A stretch of DNA of 64,000 nucleotides from Leisingera sp. ANG59 (lineage in GTDB: Bacteria > Pseudomonadota > Alphaproteobacteria > Rhodobacterales > Rhodobacteraceae): assembly GCF_013317235.1 (NCBI RefSeq), contig NZ_WLCM01000004.1:137808-201807 (forward strand), read 5' to 3'. Below, piece after piece: positions 44,864-54,045 of the stretch; the first letter of the stretch is position 1; each line of letters opens with the position of its first letter. The notes under the pieces were generated by a model. The model was not told the DNA's origin. It saw only the letters and a program-made list of their open reading frames with translations, and searched no databases. The position numbers and the translations under genes were made by a program.

Positions 44864-47341
44864 TTAGCCCTTGGGCATTGTAAGGGTGCGGTTGCGGCCG
44901 CCCTTCTGATATTGCAGCTGGCTTTCACCAATGGCAATCACCCGGCCGCCGTCGATGCGGTCGCCAACCTGCACTTTCTTGTAGCGGCCCGAGGGCAGGC
45001 GCACCAGGGCGCGGCGGTTGGCTGCTGTGCCATAGACTCCGATCAGGTTCAGCTTGCGCAGGTTGATCGCGTTGTTGACGGTGGCGCGGCGTGCGACGGA
45101 GGCGCTTGTCGGTATACGCGGCGCCGCCGCGGCTGCGGCCGCAGGCACGGCAGCGGCAATCTGGACCTGGTTCTGCGCATTGCGGCGGGCGCGGTCGACC
45201 AGATTAGCGAAATTGGCAGGACGGCCGCGCGGCACAACCGAAGACGCGATGGCCTGTGCCGTGACCGGCAGCTCTTCCTCTTCTGCCGGTTTCAGGCTTG
45301 CGGGACGCTGGCGCGGGCGCAGGCTGGCCAGTTCGGCGCGGCTGAGGCCGCCGTTCTGGGCCCGCTCCACCTGTTCCGCCAGATCAGCAGGCCGGGCCTT
45401 GGGCCGCTTGCGCGACAGCACCTGATTTCGGGCGGCTTCTTCTGCCAGCGCTTCGGCTGCCGGGTCGCTGCGGTCCGGTGCAGGCGGCGGCGCCTTATTG
45501 GGGCGGCCAAGGTAAACGGTGATGCCGTCTGGATTCACCGCCCCTTCCGGTGTTGCCTTGACCAGTCCGCGTTCATCCAAATCAAAGGCTGACCCTGCCG
45601 CAGCAGGAGACGCAACGGCGGACGGCACGTCATCCTGATCATAGGACCGAGGATCTGGCAGTGCCACGGCGTCAGCGGCGAATTCGGTCGGGTCGACAGA
45701 CGCCGTGTATAGCTCATCCAGACCGGGAGCCGCCGGGATGCCGTCGAGCTCCGGCGCCACGGGCCAGATCCCCGTCGCTGCATAGCGCGCGGCCAGGGCC
45801 AGTTCATCCATGTGGGGGGATTCGGGGGGGCGCGCGGCGCCAGACTGCAGGGCTTCCGGATCGAGGAAAGCAGTATCGGTTCCTTCCTCCGGCGGTTCGG
45901 CACCGTCGGCAGCGGCCTCATCCTCGGCTGTGGGTTCCTCATCTGCGCTGCTGAGTTCGGGGAACCCAGCATTGTTGAGGCCAGGGTCAGGCTGATCCGC
46001 CAGCACACTGACCTGCGGTGCGATATCCTCAGCAGGCCCAGAGGCGCTGGAAAGCGGCGCTGAAGCGGTTTCGCCAGTGCTGATGGCAGGGGCAGGCGGA
46101 AGGTCGCTGTCGGATTCGGTCAGCGCGGCAAGAAAACTGTCCTCGCGGAACAGCGTCCAAGCGGCAATAGCCGCCAGGACCAGCGCCGCTGCGAGGGCGA
46201 AGCCAAGCGAGCGCCGCTTGCCGCCAGCTGCAGCCTTGCGGTCCGGCGCAGTTTCCGGTGGCCGGGCGTGCGCGGCAGGGGACGGCGCGCGCAAGGCGGC
46301 TGGAGCGGGCGGAATCGTCCCAGGCAGTCCGGCCTTTTCCTCCCCGGAGGCGGCACTTGCCGGCCCCAGCGGTTTTACCGCTGCAGGCTTCGCCGCGCTG
46401 GAACTTCTGTCAGTCAGGACAAAAGGTGCTGGTTTCGCTGCAGGGGGAGACCCGGCGGGAGAACTCCCTTCTGTGCGCTGCCTTTGTCCCGGCACCGGGG
46501 AGCTGGTGGTTTCTGGTGCGTCCGGCTTGGTCATTTCCGGAGAAGGAGCGGGCGGCGCAGGCGGGAGCGGCCGGCTTGCGGTTTTTGCAGCAGGCATTTG
46601 CTGTTCGGAGTTCGCGTCAGTGGCAGCTTCCAGCGGGGGCTGCGGGTCCGGCGCGTCCGCGCAGTCCGGCTCCGCGCCGGTTTCAGGTGTTTCTTCCGCT
46701 TCTGACGTTTCCTCGGCAGGTGCGGTTGGACTGGGCGCGTGTTCAGGCTCAACCGCGGCAGCAATCTGGTCTTCGGCGCCGTTGTCTGGCACAGGACCGG
46801 GCAGCTGGACCGCACCGATTACCTTGATCGCGTTGCTGTCGGGTTCAACCTCGGTTCCCCGGATTGCTCGGGTGGTGCCAAAGAACGGTTCTCCCTGAAA
46901 CCCCCCGTCCTCCGGCACAGCCACGAAACTTGCAGGTCCGAAGCCATGCTCAACCGCAAAGGTCTCTGCCTCATCCAGAGTTTCCAGCGCCACTGCGGCC
47001 ACATGGGTTACATCGCCGTCAGCGCAAATATCAAAGGCCAGTTCATCCACCGGATAAGGCGTGGCGCCTTCCAGCGCCTGCCGCGCCGCTTCAATCCGTT
47101 CTCCGGCGTGCAGGCTGCCGGTTTCAATGCTCAGAAAACGGATCTGGTCATTGGGCAGGATCAGCTTGCTGTAAATCCCTTCCGGTGCCAGCCGCAGAGC
47201 GTCGGCGCGCATTGCAGCCAGTGCTGCGGGAAGGTCCTCGGTGTCAAACGGTGTGCTGGCGACACTCCTCCAGCCGTCCTTGGCGCGGTAGATCAGTGCG
47301 ATCCCGTCGGCGGAAAGCGAAAGAGCAAAGGCCGGTTTCAT
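44864..47341 (-). CDS. Large membrane protein with PilM/GspL-like N-terminus and PilP/GspC-like C-terminus
   Basis: An 825-residue protein that I cannot assign to a named family. Residues 1-150 look like a PilM/GspL-type actin-like fold fragment (FALSLSADGIALIYR, NDQIRFLSIETGS, RQALEGATPYPVDELAFD). A long acidic Pro/Ala-rich stretch follows. One membrane helix lies near 375-397 (LGFALAAALVLAAIAAWTLF), then a second low-complexity stretch. The last 70 residues (IGVYGTAANRRALVRL, KKVQVGDRIDGGRVIAIG) resemble PilP/GspC homology domains. It may link cytoplasm and periplasm in a secretion or envelope machine. I chose ATG 47341; ATG 47368 is possible. Confidence 0.7.
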   Translation of the reverse strand: MKPAFALSLSADGIALIYRAKDGWRSVASTPFDTEDLPAALAAMRADALRLAPEGIYSKLILPNDQIRFLSIETGSLHAGERIEAARQALEGATPYPVDELAFDICADGDVTHVAAVALETLDEAETFAVEHGFGPASFVAVPEDGGFQGEPFFGTTRAIRGTEVEPDSNAIKVIGAVQLPGPVPDNGAEDQIAAAVEPEHAPSPTAPAEETSEAEETPETGAEPDCADAPDPQPPLEAATDANSEQQMPAAKTASRPLPPAPPAPSPEMTKPDAPETTSSPVPGQRQRTEGSSPAGSPPAAKPAPFVLTDRSSSAAKPAAVKPLGPASAASGEEKAGLPGTIPPAPAALRAPSPAAHARPPETAPDRKAAAGGKRRSLGFALAAALVLAAIAAWTLFREDSFLAALTESDSDLPPAPAISTGETASAPLSSASGPAEDIAPQVSVLADQPDPGLNNAGFPELSSADEEPTAEDEAAADGAEPPEEGTDTAFLDPEALQSGAARPPESPHMDELALAARYAATGIWPVAPELDGIPAAPGLDELYTASVDPTEFAADAVALPDPRSYDQDDVPSAVASPAAAGSAFDLDERGLVKATPEGAVNPDGITVYLGRPNKAPPPAPDRSDPAAEALAEEAARNQVLSRKRPKARPADLAEQVERAQNGGLSRAELASLRPRQRPASLKPAEEEELPVTAQAIASSVVPRGRPANFANLVDRARRNAQNQVQIAAAVPAAAAAAAPRIPTSASVARRATVNNAINLRKLNLIGVYGTAANRRALVRLPSGRYKKVQVGDRIDGGRVIAIGESQLQYQKGGRNRTLTMPKG

Positions 47342-47517
47342 GCTTTGGGTCAATCCATCCGAATCCATACTGCCCGGCCGCGCCTGGCGCGTCCGGTGTT
47401 TTGCCGCGGACCTTAAAGCAGGAACCTGCCGAGTAAAAGGAAAAGACAATTCCAGGCTCTTGCGGGCGGCGGTTTGCCGTCCCCATGTAAGGGCATTGGG
47501 AAAAGGAGCTTTTCAGT

Positions 47518-48237
47518 ATGAAGGCAAAGAAACTTCTGGCAGCCGCACTTATGCTGTCGATGAGCACAGGCGCCCTGGCCGCCAGCGAAACGGTGCCGCC
47601 GCGTCAGATCACTGTAATCGGTGAAAGCACCCTGAACGTGTCGCCCGAGCTGGCAATGATCACCCTGGGCGTGACGGAGGAGGCCGAGGAGGCTGCCGCC
47701 GCCATGGCTGCCGTTTCAGAGGCTATGGCAGCAGTTATTACCCGGCTCAAGGAGGCTGGCATCGCCGCTGAGGACCTGCAGACCCAGCAGATTTCCATGC
47801 GCCCCGTCTGGTCGCAGGACCGCTCTTATGACAGCGGCGGGCGGCGCGAGATTACCGGTTTTGAGGCCTCGAACACTCTGATGGTACGGGTGCGCGATCT
47901 GGACGGTCTTGGGCCGGTTCTGGACAAGGTTCTGGCTGCAGGCGCGAACCGGTTCCAGGGCTTGAGCTTCGGTGTGTCTGATCCCGCCGCCGTGATTGAC
48001 CGGATCCGCGGCGAGGCGGTCAAAGATGCCATCCAAAAGGCTCAGCAGCTGGCGGACGCTGCGGGCATGGAGCTGGGACCGGTGCGCACGATCACAGAGC
48101 ACGGCGGTGGCGGCGGTCGTCCGATGATGGCAATGGAAATGGCCCGCAGCGACGCGATGCCGATCGAGGCCGGGGAGCTGAGTTTTACCCACAATGTCTC
48201 GGTTGTCTTCGACATGGCGGTGCCGGGCGGCGAGTAA
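47518..48237 (+). CDS. Exported SIMPL-domain protein (DUF541)
   Basis: A 239-residue periplasmic protein with signal peptide MKAKKLLAAALMLSMSTGALA, then a SIMPL/DUF541 domain: ITVIGESTLNVSPELAMITLGV, EAGIAAEDLQTQQISMRPVW, GFEASNTLMVRVRDLDGLG and DAIQKAQQLADAAGMELGPV. Related proteins (BP26, YggE) form ring oligomers in the envelope and are linked to oxidative stress; the reaction is unknown. AAAAGGAG precedes the ATG. Confidence 0.92.
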   Translation: MKAKKLLAAALMLSMSTGALAASETVPPRQITVIGESTLNVSPELAMITLGVTEEAEEAAAAMAAVSEAMAAVITRLKEAGIAAEDLQTQQISMRPVWSQDRSYDSGGRREITGFEASNTLMVRVRDLDGLGPVLDKVLAAGANRFQGLSFGVSDPAAVIDRIRGEAVKDAIQKAQQLADAAGMELGPVRTITEHGGGGGRPMMAMEMARSDAMPIEAGELSFTHNVSVVFDMAVPGGE

Positions 48238-48245
48238 CATAAGAA

Positions 48246-48277
48246 ACAAAAAAGGCCGGGCAGGGGCCCGGCCTTTC
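48246..48277. terminator. Bidirectional terminator between the SIMPL gene and metY
   Basis: AAAGGCCGGGC (48251-48261) pairs with GCCCGGCCTTT (48266-48276). An A run on the left and T's on the right allow termination in both directions between convergent genes. Confidence 0.85.
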
Positions 48278-48296
48278 TATTGGGATGGAACAGGCC

Positions 48297-49589
48297 TCAG
48301 CCGCAGGCTTTGGCCAACGCTTGATCCAGGTCACGGATCAGATCGTCCGAATCTTCGATGCCGATGGAGACGCGGACCACATTCGGGCCGGCGCCTGCCG
48401 CTTCCTGCTGTTCCGGGGTCAGCTGCCGGTGAGTGGTCGAGGCAGAGTGGATGATCAGCGAGCGGGTATCGCCGAGGTTGGCCACATGGCTGAAGATCTC
48501 CAGCGAATCCACCAGCTTGACGCAGGCCTCATAGCCGCCCTTGACCGCAAAGGTGAAAAGGCCGCCGGTGCCCTTGGGATAGCAGGCCTGGGCGCGCTCG
48601 AAATAGGGAGAGGACGGCAGACCGGCATAAGTGACATACTCGACGCGGCTGTCGTTCTCCAGCCATTCGGCCACCTTGCGGGCGTTCTCGCAGTGCTTTT
48701 GCATCCGCAAGCTGAGGGTCTCGATGCCCATCAGCGTGTAATGCGCCGCCTGCGGGTTCATCGTCATGCCGAGGTCACGCAGCCCGATGGCGATGCCGTG
48801 GAAAGTATAGGCCAGCGGCCCGAAAGTCTCATGGAACTTGAGCCCGTGATAGGCGGTTTCCGGCTCCGACAGGGAGGGGAATTTGTTATTTGCAGACCAG
48901 TCGAACTTGCCGCTGTCGACAATGCAGCCGCCGGTCACGGTGCCATTGCCGGTCAGGTACTTGGTAGTGGAATGCACCACCAGCGTCGCGCCATGCTCGA
49001 TCGGGCGGCACAGGTAGGGGGTGGCAGAGGTGTTGTCAACGATCAGCGGGATGCCGGCGCCGTCGGTGATATCAGCCAGCGAACGGATATCGGTCACATA
49101 GCCGCCGGGGTTGGCCACGGATTCGCAGAACACCGCGCGGGTGTTTTCGTCAATAGCTGCCTTAACCGCCTCCAGATCATCGGTATCGACGAATTTCGCT
49201 GACCAGCCGAAGCGCTTGATGGTCTGGCTGAACTGGGTCACCGTGCCGCCGTAAAGCCGGGTCGAAGCCACCACGTTGCAGCCCGGAGCCATCAGCGGGA
49301 ACAGCGCCATGATCTGCGCCGCGTGGCCGGAGGAGCAGCAGACCGCACCGACGCCGCCCTCAAGCGTCGCCAGGCGTTCCTGCAGCACTGCGACGGTGGG
49401 GTTGGTCAGCCGCGAATAGATGAAGCCGACTTCCTGAAGATTGAACAATGCCGCAGCGTGTTCGGCATCGCGGAACACATAGGCGGTGGTCTGGTAGATC
49501 GGCGTCTGCCGCGCGCCGGTAGCCGGGTCCGGCTTGGCGCCAGCGTGAATTTGCAAGGTGTCAAAACCATAGGACGGGGCGTCGGTCAT
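48297..49589 (-). CDS. metY: O-acetylhomoserine sulfhydrylase
   Basis: A 430-residue PLP enzyme making homocysteine (or methionine) from O-acetylhomoserine and sulfide (or methanethiol). Motifs are FDTLQIHAGAKPDPATGARQ, TAYVFRDAEHAAALFNL, CCSSGHAAQIMAL and the PLP lysine in VVHSTTKYLTGNG (near residue 213). ATG 49589 has GGAG 8 bases upstream. The leader (49608-49672) has a weak match to a SAM-II riboswitch. It converges on the SIMPL gene. Confidence 0.95.
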   Translation of the reverse strand: MTDAPSYGFDTLQIHAGAKPDPATGARQTPIYQTTAYVFRDAEHAAALFNLQEVGFIYSRLTNPTVAVLQERLATLEGGVGAVCCSSGHAAQIMALFPLMAPGCNVVASTRLYGGTVTQFSQTIKRFGWSAKFVDTDDLEAVKAAIDENTRAVFCESVANPGGYVTDIRSLADITDGAGIPLIVDNTSATPYLCRPIEHGATLVVHSTTKYLTGNGTVTGGCIVDSGKFDWSANNKFPSLSEPETAYHGLKFHETFGPLAYTFHGIAIGLRDLGMTMNPQAAHYTLMGIETLSLRMQKHCENARKVAEWLENDSRVEYVTYAGLPSSPYFERAQACYPKGTGGLFTFAVKGGYEACVKLVDSLEIFSHVANLGDTRSLIIHSASTTHRQLTPEQQEAAGAGPNVVRVSIGIEDSDDLIRDLDQALAKACG

Positions 49590-49607
49590 CTGTATGTCTC
49601 CGTGAAG

Positions 49608-49672
49608 GGTCTTTTGTTGCGCGCACCTCAGCATGGCTGCACGCGGAAGGCAATCGCACGAATGCCGCAGCG
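49608..49672 (-). promoter_or_regulatory. Candidate SAM-II riboswitch in the metY leader
   Basis: On the minus strand the leader contains CCGCGTGCAGCCATGCTGA and, downstream, GCAACAAAAG just before the ribosome site. Both resemble, from memory, the SAM-II core (CCGnnTTGCAGCCACGTTAA ... GCTAAAAAG). GCGTGCA can also pair with TGCGCGC as a pseudoknot. Position upstream of a methionine gene fits; the sequence match is only partial. Confidence 0.35.
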
Positions 49673-49727
49673 GAAGCCTGCTGCGAATTTCCGGCCGTCT
49701 TGCACCGCTGTGACCCTTGGAGGTTGT

Positions 49728-50768
49728 TCAAGGGCCGGCTCCTTGGCCAAAGGTATCGCTCCAGAACTTGAGCAGCAGCGCGCGCCGGTTGGCATCAAGC
49801 GCTACCAGCAGGGATGGTGACAGGGGGATGTTTCTGCGGGCGCTGGCGGTAAGCCCGGATTCGGCGTCTGCGATCTGGGTGACAAGTCCAGCCTGGGCCA
49901 GCAGATCCTGCGCCTCTGTGCTCAGCAGGAAATCGAGAAAGTCAGCAGCTGTTTTCTTATGCTTGGCATGCCGCGGGATCATGTAGGCGCGGGACAGGAC
50001 CAGCGTGTAGTCCTCGGGCAGGATGAGGCCGACCTCCGGTGCGGATGCATTTGCGACGTAGGATCCTAAGACGTTGTAGGCAATCAGAAACCGGCCTTCC
50101 GCCACGCCTGAGATAATTTCGGCAGAACAGCAGGTGGCAACGGCATCAACCCGGGCGAAACCTTCCATCAGAGCGCCGAATGTTGTCGCCTCGAGGCTGT
50201 CGCTGAAAGCAAACAGATAGCCGAGCCCTGAAACAGCGATGTCATAGGTGGCGATCCTGCCGCGGTAGAGGCCGGGTTCGGCGCGCAGCGCGTCGAGCAG
50301 GGCAAAGCGGCTGCGCGGCACCTCGGCGCCGTCAAGCAGCCGCTTGTTGTAGACGATCACCGCCGGTTCTGTGGTAATACCCCACAGCTCGTCGCGCCAG
50401 CGCCGCGACGGCGGCAGCGCCAGTGCCGCGGGTGAGCGGTGCGGCTGCGCACAGGCCGCGTTGACCAGCCAGACCATCTGCTGCACGGCCGAGGACAGCA
50501 CCGCATCGGCAGGCTGGCTGCCATCCCGGCAATCGGCGCGGCTCCGGGCAAAAAGCGCGTTTGAGCCCCATTGCTCGTAGGTGATTGTCAGGTCCGGGTT
50601 CAAATCCGCAAAGCGTTTCATGACCGGTTGAATGATGCTGTTGTCGGTGGTGGAGCGGATCAGAAAAGGCACCGGGCCGCTGCCATACCGCACGGTCGCC
50701 TCCTGCGCGGCGGCCGAAACAGGCAGCAGCGCGGCAATGAGCGACAGCATCTGCCAGGCCCGCATCAT
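49728..50768 (-). CDS. Periplasmic solute-binding protein coupled to the TctDE sensor
   Basis: A 346-residue extracellular solute-binding protein of the ABC iron/spermidine-like class: signal peptide MMRAWQMLSLIAALLPVSAAAQ, then FADLNPDLTITYEQWGSNALF, WRDELWGITTEPAVIVYNKRLL, YDIAVSGLGYLFAFSD and AYMIPRHAKHKKTAADFLDFLLS. No ABC permease or ATPase gene is near. Its ATG overlaps the tctE stop (ATGA), so it is made together with the sensor kinase and may present the ligand to it. The start could also be the second Met. Confidence 0.85.
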   Translation of the reverse strand: MMRAWQMLSLIAALLPVSAAAQEATVRYGSGPVPFLIRSTTDNSIIQPVMKRFADLNPDLTITYEQWGSNALFARSRADCRDGSQPADAVLSSAVQQMVWLVNAACAQPHRSPAALALPPSRRWRDELWGITTEPAVIVYNKRLLDGAEVPRSRFALLDALRAEPGLYRGRIATYDIAVSGLGYLFAFSDSLEATTFGALMEGFARVDAVATCCSAEIISGVAEGRFLIAYNVLGSYVANASAPEVGLILPEDYTLVLSRAYMIPRHAKHKKTAADFLDFLLSTEAQDLLAQAGLVTQIADAESGLTASARRNIPLSPSLLVALDANRRALLLKFWSDTFGQGAGP

Positions 50769-52156
50769 GTTCCAGCCTCCGCGGCGGGCAGGACCAGCGC
50801 AGCGCGGAAGCCGCCTCCCTCGTGTCCCATCTCTACCCGGCCGCCAAAGGCAGCGGCCACGGAGTTCACGATCGACAAGCCGATGCCGGTGCTGTTTTCC
50901 TGGGCGTCGGCACTGCGGTTGAAGCGGCTGCCAAGCTGCGCGGTGACCTCAGGCGCCGGGCCGGGGCCGGCATCGCGCACCCACAGGATGGCATCGCCGC
51001 CGCGTTGCTCTGCACCTATGGCCACTGGCGGAGTGCCGTGCCTGAGCGCATTGACCAGCAGGTTGCCGGCCGCCTCGCCAAGTGAAAATGCATCGGCGCG
51101 CACCATCACCGGGTCCACGCCGATCTCCAGCCGCAGATCGCTGCCTGGGGACAGCAGTGCGTGGTCGTTGCGCTCCATGATCTCCAGTGCAACTTCGCGC
51201 AGGTCGACGGGCAGGCGCGGCGCACTGTCAGTGCGATGCACCACCAGCGCGCGGCTGAGGAGCTGATCCAAAAGGCTGCCCAGAGACCGGGTGCGGGCAA
51301 GCAGCCGGTCCAATGCGCGGCGGCGGGCGGCTTCGCTGGGCTCGGCAATCGCGGTTTCCGCCTGCACGCGCATTGCAGCGACCGGGGTGCGCAGCTGGTG
51401 CGCGGTGTCGGAGATCAGGTTGCGCATCGCCTCGACCTGGCCGTCCAGCCGCCCCATGAACCTATTCATGGAACCCAGCACGACCTGCAGCTCTTGCGGC
51501 AGTCGGCCGGTGGCAATCGGAGTCAGGTCGTAGGGGTCACGGCGGGCCAGGTCTTCGGTGATGGCATCCAGCGGCCGCAGGGCGGTGCGGATGACCAGCC
51601 AGGCCATAATCACCAACGCCAGCCCGGCCACTGCCATGGGCAAAAGCGCGTCCAGCATCAGGTCCGCTATCATCGCCTTGCGCGCCCGGAGTGTCTGTCC
51701 GACCACAACCTCGACTGGACCGGAGAAGCTGCGCTCCGCAAAACGGCGGGTGATCCGTACGAAACGCGCGGGTTCGCCGCTGAGCGCGGCTTCGAAGAAA
51801 TCCGGCCCGCCGGCTCCGGGCTCTGGCAGCTGGACTTCACTCTCGGGATCGACACCGGTTATGAGCATCTGCCCCGGGCCATGAACGGCATAATAAATGC
51901 GGTCGTCGGGTGCCTGTGCAAGCAGCTGGAAAGCTGAGACCGGCAAGTCGGCGACAGGGACCCCCTCCTCGATGCGGACCGACTCGGCAATATCTCTGGC
52001 GGCCCCCAGCAGGATGCGGTCATAGGCCTGACGCGCGGCCTGCCGGCCGTTCAGCCAGGCGGAGCCGGACACCAGCATCCCGCCCAAGAGCAGGATCAGC
52101 AGCACTGCCCCCAGCACCCGGGCCGCCAGCGTGAGCGGCGCGCGCGGCTCAGTCAT
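50765..52156 (-). CDS. tctE: Sensor histidine kinase TctE-like
   Basis: A 463-residue two-component kinase: N-terminal membrane helix (LGAVLLILLLGGMLVSGSAW), periplasmic sensor (EDGVPVADLPVSAFQL region), second helix (MAVAGLALVIMAWLVI), HAMP, and a histidine box DTAHQLRTPVAAMR with the phospho-His near residue 252. The ATPase ends with NSTGIGLSIVNSVAAAFGG. It overlaps tctD by 8 bases and the binding-protein gene by 4. Its divergent position next to tctCBA suggests it senses a tricarboxylate. Confidence 0.92.
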   Translation of the reverse strand: MTEPRAPLTLAARVLGAVLLILLLGGMLVSGSAWLNGRQAARQAYDRILLGAARDIAESVRIEEGVPVADLPVSAFQLLAQAPDDRIYYAVHGPGQMLITGVDPESEVQLPEPGAGGPDFFEAALSGEPARFVRITRRFAERSFSGPVEVVVGQTLRARKAMIADLMLDALLPMAVAGLALVIMAWLVIRTALRPLDAITEDLARRDPYDLTPIATGRLPQELQVVLGSMNRFMGRLDGQVEAMRNLISDTAHQLRTPVAAMRVQAETAIAEPSEAARRRALDRLLARTRSLGSLLDQLLSRALVVHRTDSAPRLPVDLREVALEIMERNDHALLSPGSDLRLEIGVDPVMVRADAFSLGEAAGNLLVNALRHGTPPVAIGAEQRGGDAILWVRDAGPGPAPEVTAQLGSRFNRSADAQENSTGIGLSIVNSVAAAFGGRVEMGHEGGGFRAALVLPAAEAGT

Positions 52157-52820
52157 TCAGATGCAGCCGGTAACCGACCCCCCGCTGGGTGGCGATGCTG
52201 ACATCGCTGCCCGCGATCTTCTTGCGCAGGCGCGCGATATAAAGCTCGATCGCGTTTTCGCCAACGTCGGCATCGTCGAAACCATAAAGCGAGTCATAGA
52301 GCCGGGACTTGGAGAGGTAGCGGCCCTGGTGGCGGATCAGCATATCCAAAAGCGCCGCCTCCCGCCGGGTCAGCTCCAGCAGACGCCCGTTCAGCCGGGC
52401 GCTGCGGTCGCTGGGGGAAAAGGCCAGCGAACCGAGGATGACCTGCTCTTCTTTGCGCTCTGCCTGCCTGCGCACCAGCGCCCGCAGCCGCGCCTCCAGT
52501 TCCCGCTGGTCGAAAGGCTTGCCCAGGTAATCATCCGCTCCCTGGTCCAGTGCCGCCACCCGGTCGTCCACAGAGGTCAGCGCGGTCAGCATAAGCACCG
52601 GTGCCGGGTCGCCCGCCAGGCGCATTTCGCGCAGCAGCGACAAGCCGGAACCGTCCGGCAGGTTGATGTCGAGGATCACCGCATCATAGCGCTGCACGGC
52701 GCGGCAGTCTCGGGCGCTTTCGATGTCCGGCGCCAGATCGCAGACAATGCCGCAGCGGGCCAGGTGTGCAATCACGCCCTCGGCCAGATCCTCTGCATCC
52801 TCGACCATCAGGACCCGCAT
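52149..52820 (-). CDS. tctD: Response regulator TctD-like (OmpR family)
   Basis: A 223-residue regulator. The receiver domain has acidic residues in VEDAEDLAEG, the phospho-acceptor Asp in DAVILDINLPDGSG (near residue 53) and the Lys in DYLGKPF. The winged-helix C-terminus ends LYDSLYGFDDADVGENAIELYIARLRKKI. It heads the minus-strand operon tctD-tctE-binding protein and faces tctCBA across 157 bases, where a GACAG direct repeat spaced 11 bases (52851 and 52862) could be its site. Confidence 0.93.
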   Translation of the reverse strand: MRVLMVEDAEDLAEGVIAHLARCGIVCDLAPDIESARDCRAVQRYDAVILDINLPDGSGLSLLREMRLAGDPAPVLMLTALTSVDDRVAALDQGADDYLGKPFDQRELEARLRALVRRQAERKEEQVILGSLAFSPSDRSARLNGRLLELTRREAALLDMLIRHQGRYLSKSRLYDSLYGFDDADVGENAIELYIARLRKKIAGSDVSIATQRGVGYRLHLND

Positions 52821-52977
52821 CTTATGGCTCTCCGCTTTGCTGAAACCGGCGACAGGTTGGTGACAGCTTCAATGGGTAAACATGTCTAACCCGCAGGAAA
52901 GGGGCTGCCAAAGCGATTTCTTGCAGGGGGATTTCCGGCGCTTGGGAGTGCGCCGGCCATGACCTGAGGAGGAACAT

Positions 52978-53955
52978 ATGAAATTCACCGTCACCCGCGG
53001 CCTGGTTGCCGCTGCCGCCCTGTCACTGTCTGCCCTTGCCGCCGGCGCGCAGGAAAACCCCGAGTGCATCGCCCCGGCCAACCCGGGCGGCGGCTGGGAC
53101 TTCACCTGCCGCCAGGTCGGCAAGTCGCTGCAGGATCTAGGGCTGATAGACAAGACCATGCAGGTCGTGAACCTGGCCGGCGGCGGCGGCGGCGTGGCCT
53201 TTGCCGAGGTGGTCAACAAGCGCGTGGACGATGGCAACCTGATCGTCGCCGCCTCCAGCGCCACCGCAACCCGCCTGGCGCAGGGCGCCTATCCGGGCAA
53301 CAGCATGGACCAGGTGCGCTGGCTGGCCTCCATCGGCGCCGACTACGGTGTGATCGCGGTTGCCGCTGACAGCGGCATCGAGACGCTGCCGCAGCTCTTG
53401 GACACCATCAAGGCCGATCCGTCCTCGGTCTCTGTCGCCGGCGGCTCTGCGGTTGGCGGCTGGGATCACCTGAAGGTGCTGATCGCGGCCAGTGCCTATG
53501 GCATCGAAGATGTGCGCACCGTGAAATACATCGCCTTTGACGGCGGCGGCGAGGCCGTGACCCAGCTGCTGGCCGGGTCGGTGCAGGCCTTTACCGGCGA
53601 CATTTCCGAAGCCAAGGGATTCGTGGATTCCGGTGATATCAAGGTGATCGCGGTGCTGTCGCCAGAGCGCCTGCCGGGTGAGTTCGCGGATTTCCCGACC
53701 GCCAAGGAACAGGGCGTTGATGCCATCGGCGCCAACTGGCGCGGCTTTTATGCGCCGGGCGGCATGTCGGACGAGGCCTATGATGCCTGGGTTTCCAAAA
53801 TCGGCGATCTCTATGCCTCTGACGAGTGGAAAGACGTAATGGCCGCCAACGGCCTGGCGCCGCTGGACCTGCAGGGCGCCGCGTTCCAGGATTTCGTGGC
53901 CGGTTCGGTTGCGCAGATCCAGTCGATTTCCAAAGAGATCGGCATCATCAAGTAA
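52978..53955 (+). CDS. tctC: Tripartite tricarboxylate transporter substrate-binding protein TctC
   Basis: A 325-residue periplasmic receptor with signal peptide MKFTVTRGLVAAAALSLSALAAGAQ. Family motifs are PANPGGGWDFTCRQVGKSL near the N-terminus, the Gly-rich VNLAGGGGGVAF, and ISEAKGFVDSGDIKVIAVLSPERLP. It binds a carboxylate, classically citrate, for TctAB. GAGGA lies before the ATG. It is the first gene of the tctCBA operon and is divergent from tctD. Confidence 0.93.
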   Translation: MKFTVTRGLVAAAALSLSALAAGAQENPECIAPANPGGGWDFTCRQVGKSLQDLGLIDKTMQVVNLAGGGGGVAFAEVVNKRVDDGNLIVAASSATATRLAQGAYPGNSMDQVRWLASIGADYGVIAVAADSGIETLPQLLDTIKADPSSVSVAGGSAVGGWDHLKVLIAASAYGIEDVRTVKYIAFDGGGEAVTQLLAGSVQAFTGDISEAKGFVDSGDIKVIAVLSPERLPGEFADFPTAKEQGVDAIGANWRGFYAPGGMSDEAYDAWVSKIGDLYASDEWKDVMAANGLAPLDLQGAAFQDFVAGSVAQIQSISKEIGIIK

Positions 53956-54045
53956 CCTGCGCCGGGCCAGCCCGGGAGGAAGCCGCGCAGCCATGCGGCC
54001 CCTTCGGCGGGCTGGTCCCGCCTGACACCTGAACTGGAGACCGCC

